NCBI RefSeq assembly: GCF_000376565.1
Contig: NZ_BARG01000091.1
Location: 1 to 47,458, forward strand
Origin: Streptomyces hokutonensis
GTDB lineage: Bacteria > Actinomycetota > Actinomycetes > Streptomycetales > Streptomycetaceae
DNA: 47,458 nucleotides
Direction of reading: 5' to 3'
Shown here in pieces: positions 45,532 to 47,458 of the stretch (positions are counted from its first letter, which is position 1; each line of letters begins with the position of its first letter). The notes beneath the pieces were generated by a model. That model did not search any database and was not told the DNA's origin. It saw only the letters and a list, made by a program, of their open reading frames with translations. The translations under genes were made by a program, and so were the position numbers.

Positions 45532-46299
45532 ATGACCGTGAATCTCGAAGTCGCCGAGGGCGTCGGCACGATCCGCCTCGACCGCCCGCCGATGAACGCG
45601 CTGGACACTGCCACCCAGGACCGCCTCAAGGAGCTCGCCGAGGAGGCCACGCGCCGCGAGGACGTGCGGGCCGTGGTGATCTACGGCGGGGAGAAGGTGT
45701 TCGCCGCGGGCGCGGACATCAAGGAGATGCAGCGCATGGACCACGCGGCGATGGTCGTGCGCTCGCGCGCGCTGCAGGACTCGTTCACCGCGGTGGCCCG
45801 TATCCCCAAGCCGGTGGTCGCGGCCGTCACCGGCTACGCGCTGGGCGGGGGCTGCGAGTTGGCGCTGTGCGCGGACTTCCGGATCGCGGCGGACAACGCC
45901 AAGCTGGGGCAGCCGGAGATCCTGCTCGGTCTGATTCCGGGCGCGGGCGGCACGCAGCGGCTGGCCCGGCTGATCGGCCCGTCGAAGGCGAAGGACCTCA
46001 TCTTCACCGGCCGTATGGTCAAGGCCGACGAGGCGCTCCAACTGGGCCTGGTGGACCGGCTGGTGCCGGCCGCCGAGGTGTACGCCGAGGCGCACGCGTG
46101 GGCGGCGAAGCTCGCGCAGGGACCGGCGATCGCGCTCCGTGCGGCGAAGGAAGCGATCGACACCGGTCTGGAGACGGACATCGAGACCGGGCTCGCGGTC
46201 GAACGGACCTGGTTCGCGGGGCTGTTCGCGACCGAGGACCGTGAGACCGGGATGCGCAGTTTCGTCGAAGAGGGCCCCGGCAAGGCGAAGTTCCGCTGA
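45532..46299 (+). CDS. Enoyl-CoA hydratase/isomerase family protein
   Basis: A 255-residue crotonase-fold enzyme that hydrates trans-2-enoyl-CoA. The oxyanion-hole region reads KVFAAGADIKEM and the catalytic region VTGYALGGGCELALCADFRI and AKLGQPEILLGLIPGAGGTQ, with both Glu residues of true hydratases. The C-terminal helices are complete. The ATG at 45532 has no ribosome site and lies only 30 bp after the preceding terminator stem, suggesting a leaderless mRNA. It is monocistronic, so the pathway (fatty acid beta-oxidation or other) cannot be told from context. Confidence 0.93.
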   Translation: MTVNLEVAEGVGTIRLDRPPMNALDTATQDRLKELAEEATRREDVRAVVIYGGEKVFAAGADIKEMQRMDHAAMVVRSRALQDSFTAVARIPKPVVAAVTGYALGGGCELALCADFRIAADNAKLGQPEILLGLIPGAGGTQRLARLIGPSKAKDLIFTGRMVKADEALQLGLVDRLVPAAEVYAEAHAWAAKLAQGPAIALRAAKEAIDTGLETDIETGLAVERTWFAGLFATEDRETGMRSFVEEGPGKAKFR

Positions 46300-46380
46300 A
46301 CCGGACGGTCAAATACGGCTCAGCCACTTGCAATTGACGCGACGTCTCATACAGGTACCTCGACGGGATGGTTTATGGGA

Positions 46381-46399
46381 ACCTTAAGGTGACCTTAAG
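46381..46399. promoter_or_regulatory. Direct repeat in promoter region of the ATP-binding protein gene
   Basis: ACCTTAAG occurs at 46381-46388 and 46392-46399, eleven bp apart, about one helical turn; the first copy is part of a 10-bp palindrome ACCTTAAGGT. A possible promoter lies just upstream (TTGACG at 46334, TACCTC at 46356, spacing 16). The repeat may be an operator just downstream of the start site. Confidence 0.4.
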
Positions 46400-46425
46400 C
46401 CTGCCTTGTCGAGGGAGCCTGTCGA

Positions 46426-47088
46426 TTGCCGCCAACAGAGCCTTCACCGCAGGTCGGAGGGGTTGCGGCCGAGACCGAAATGCCCTTGGCATATGTCAAT
46501 CGGATGTCGCGGAACGGGGGCTTCCGGGGGGCGTATTCCTCCGGAACCGCCCCGGAGGCCGTCCGTGGCGGCCATGATGGACGCATGGCGGGGCTGGAAG
46601 GTATCGGACAGCCGCGGGGACAAGGCCGTGCGACCGCGGCGCGCTGGTCGCCTGCGGTCGAGGACGAGCGGGCGCTCAAAGCGATCGAGTTGTTCGGCGA
46701 TCCGACGGAGGCGGAGGTTCCGCTCCCGTCCCGCCCCGAGTCCGCCGCCGCGGCCCGCCGGCTCACCCAGATCGTCGTCCTGCGGCACTGGGGGCTCAGC
46801 CCGAAAATGACCGAGGACGCGGTCCTGCTGGTTTCGGAACTGGTCGGAAACGCCGTACGGCACACTGGCGCCCGGGTGTTCGGACTGCGGATGAAGCGTC
46901 GGCGAGGCTGGATCCGCGTCGAGGTCCGCGACCCGTCCAGAGGCCTGCCCTGTCTGATGCCGGTCCAGGAGATGGACCTGAGCGGTCGCGGGCTCTTCCT
47001 CGTCGACAAACTCTCCGACCGCTGGGGGGTCGACCTGCTGCCGAGGGGCAAGACGACCTGGTTCGAGATGCGGGTCGCCGACCGCTGA
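46426..47088 (+). CDS. RsbW-like ATP-binding protein (HATPase, anti-sigma type)
   Basis: A 220-residue protein, of which residues from about 90 form a GHKL ATPase domain like the many Streptomyces anti-sigma/serine-kinase proteins. The N-box is DAVLLVSELVGNAVRHTG, the G1 box VEVRDPSRGLP and the G2 box GRGLFLVDKLSDRWGV. The N-terminal 60-90 residues are not conserved-looking. The TTG at 46426 has a strong GAGGGAG eight bases upstream and is preferred; ATG 46585 gives a shorter protein without a ribosome site. No sigma or anti-anti-sigma gene is adjacent. Confidence 0.85.
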   Translation: MPPTEPSPQVGGVAAETEMPLAYVNRMSRNGGFRGAYSSGTAPEAVRGGHDGRMAGLEGIGQPRGQGRATAARWSPAVEDERALKAIELFGDPTEAEVPLPSRPESAAAARRLTQIVVLRHWGLSPKMTEDAVLLVSELVGNAVRHTGARVFGLRMKRRRGWIRVEVRDPSRGLPCLMPVQEMDLSGRGLFLVDKLSDRWGVDLLPRGKTTWFEMRVADR

Positions 47089-47133
47089 GCGCTCCGCTGG
47101 GGGCAGCTCGTCGGTTTTCTGCGGCGCCGTTGT

Positions 47134-47237
47134 GGCTGGTCGCGCAGCTCCCCGCGCCCCTTTGGGGCGCTGCCGAGCTGGTCGCGCCCGCGCGGCGGAG
47201 CCGCACATCGATACCGCCCCGCGCCCCTATGGGGCGC
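47134..47237. repeat. Two tandem copies of the dispersed hairpin repeat
   Basis: Copy A (47134-47170) begins GGCTGGTCGCGCAGCTCCCC and ends in the CGCGCCCC/GGGGCGC hairpin. Copy B (47177-47237) restarts GCTGGTCGCGC, then has a CGGCGGAGCCG insert and ends with the same hairpin. They lie downstream of the ATP-binding protein gene and can serve as its terminator. The 265-bp gap to the next gene otherwise holds AT-richer promoter DNA near 47320-47350. Confidence 0.8.
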
Positions 47238-47353
47238 TGCCGAACCGCAGTTGGACCGGCCGAGTATCCCCGTGCGGACGACCGTTCGAGGTGCGACCCG
47301 TGAGGGTCCCTCGATCGGGTTAATGCCCCGCTTTCTTACTCGACGCCCCTTAA

Positions 47354-47458
47354 ATGGACCGGGTGACCACGACCGACCGCCGTACGGCGTTGCGTGCGGG
47401 TGCCGGGCTCGTCGCCGGGGGCGCACTCGCCGCCGGATGTGCCACGACCGGCCCCGCC
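47354..47458 (+). CDS. Lipoprotein, N-terminus only
   Basis: Thirty-five codons before the window ends. The sequence has a twin-arginine-like start (TDRRTALRAGAGLVAGG) and lipobox ALAAGC, so the product is exported and lipid-anchored. Start could be ATG 47354 or GTG 47363. The function cannot be told from this part. Confidence 0.65.
   Translation, partial: MDRVTTTDRRTALRAGAGLVAGGALAAGCATTGPA

Overview
The window is high-GC actinobacterial chromosome, almost certainly Streptomyces. The evidence is the strong GC bias at third codon positions, GTG/TTG starts, a GlgE-TreS alpha-glucan locus, DUF5753 helix-turn-helix genes, two tandem thermolysin-like neutral proteases, lipoprotein L,D-transpeptidases, and a dispersed intergenic repeat (core GCTGGTCGCGCAGTTCCCCG) typical of streptomycetes. 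No tRNA, rRNA, CRISPR array or transposase was seen.

Layout. (1) 1-6.4 kb holds alpha-glucan metabolism: the first codons of treS, then glgE (both minus), a secreted subtilase, and a divergent glgP. (2) 6.4-11 kb holds a DUF1990 gene and two paralogous M4 metalloproteases with near-identical promoters; the second has a P domain and carries a one-base frameshift. (3) 11.3-13.1 kb holds an ammonium transporter and a PII-like protein lacking the usual modification tyrosine and ATP-loop lysines. (4) 13.2-17.0 kb is a small accessory block: a PIN protein, an XRE-DUF5753 regulator and a DUF6879 fusion, divergent from four tiny overlapping genes. (5) 16.8-20.3 kb is a heterodimeric ABC exporter with an extremely asymmetric pair of ATP sites. 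(6) 20.5-30.9 kb is a six-gene one-strand operon: dynamin-like GTPase, second GTPase, two proteins of unknown function (one membrane-anchored), a large helical-repeat CHAT protease and a C14 caspase-like protease. This is the most unusual part of the window and looks like a GTPase-triggered, protease-executed conflict or cell-death system. (7) 31.1-34.8 kb is a second heterodimeric ABC exporter; one subunit is frameshifted and the other carries a dispersed repeat translated in frame. (8) 34.9-38.5 kb is a divergent ABC-2 exporter with a histidine kinase and response regulator. (9) 38.5-42.6 kb holds a Tat-exported sulfatase, a 33-bp degenerate tandem repeat and the glycogen debranching gene glgX. 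(10) 42.8-47.5 kb holds two L,D-transpeptidase lipoproteins, an enoyl-CoA hydratase, an RsbW-like ATPase and the start of a lipoprotein gene.

How the genes work together. glgE/treS, glgP and glgX can interconvert alpha-glucan, maltose-1-phosphate and trehalose. The proteases, sulfatase and exporters act outside or at the envelope, and the L,D-transpeptidases crosslink the wall. The two accessory blocks (13.2-17.0 and 20.5-30.9 kb) lie among ordinary core genes and are probably the variable cargo of this locus. Two independent single-base frameshifts in otherwise well-conserved genes mean that either two real pseudogenes or two residual sequencing errors are present.
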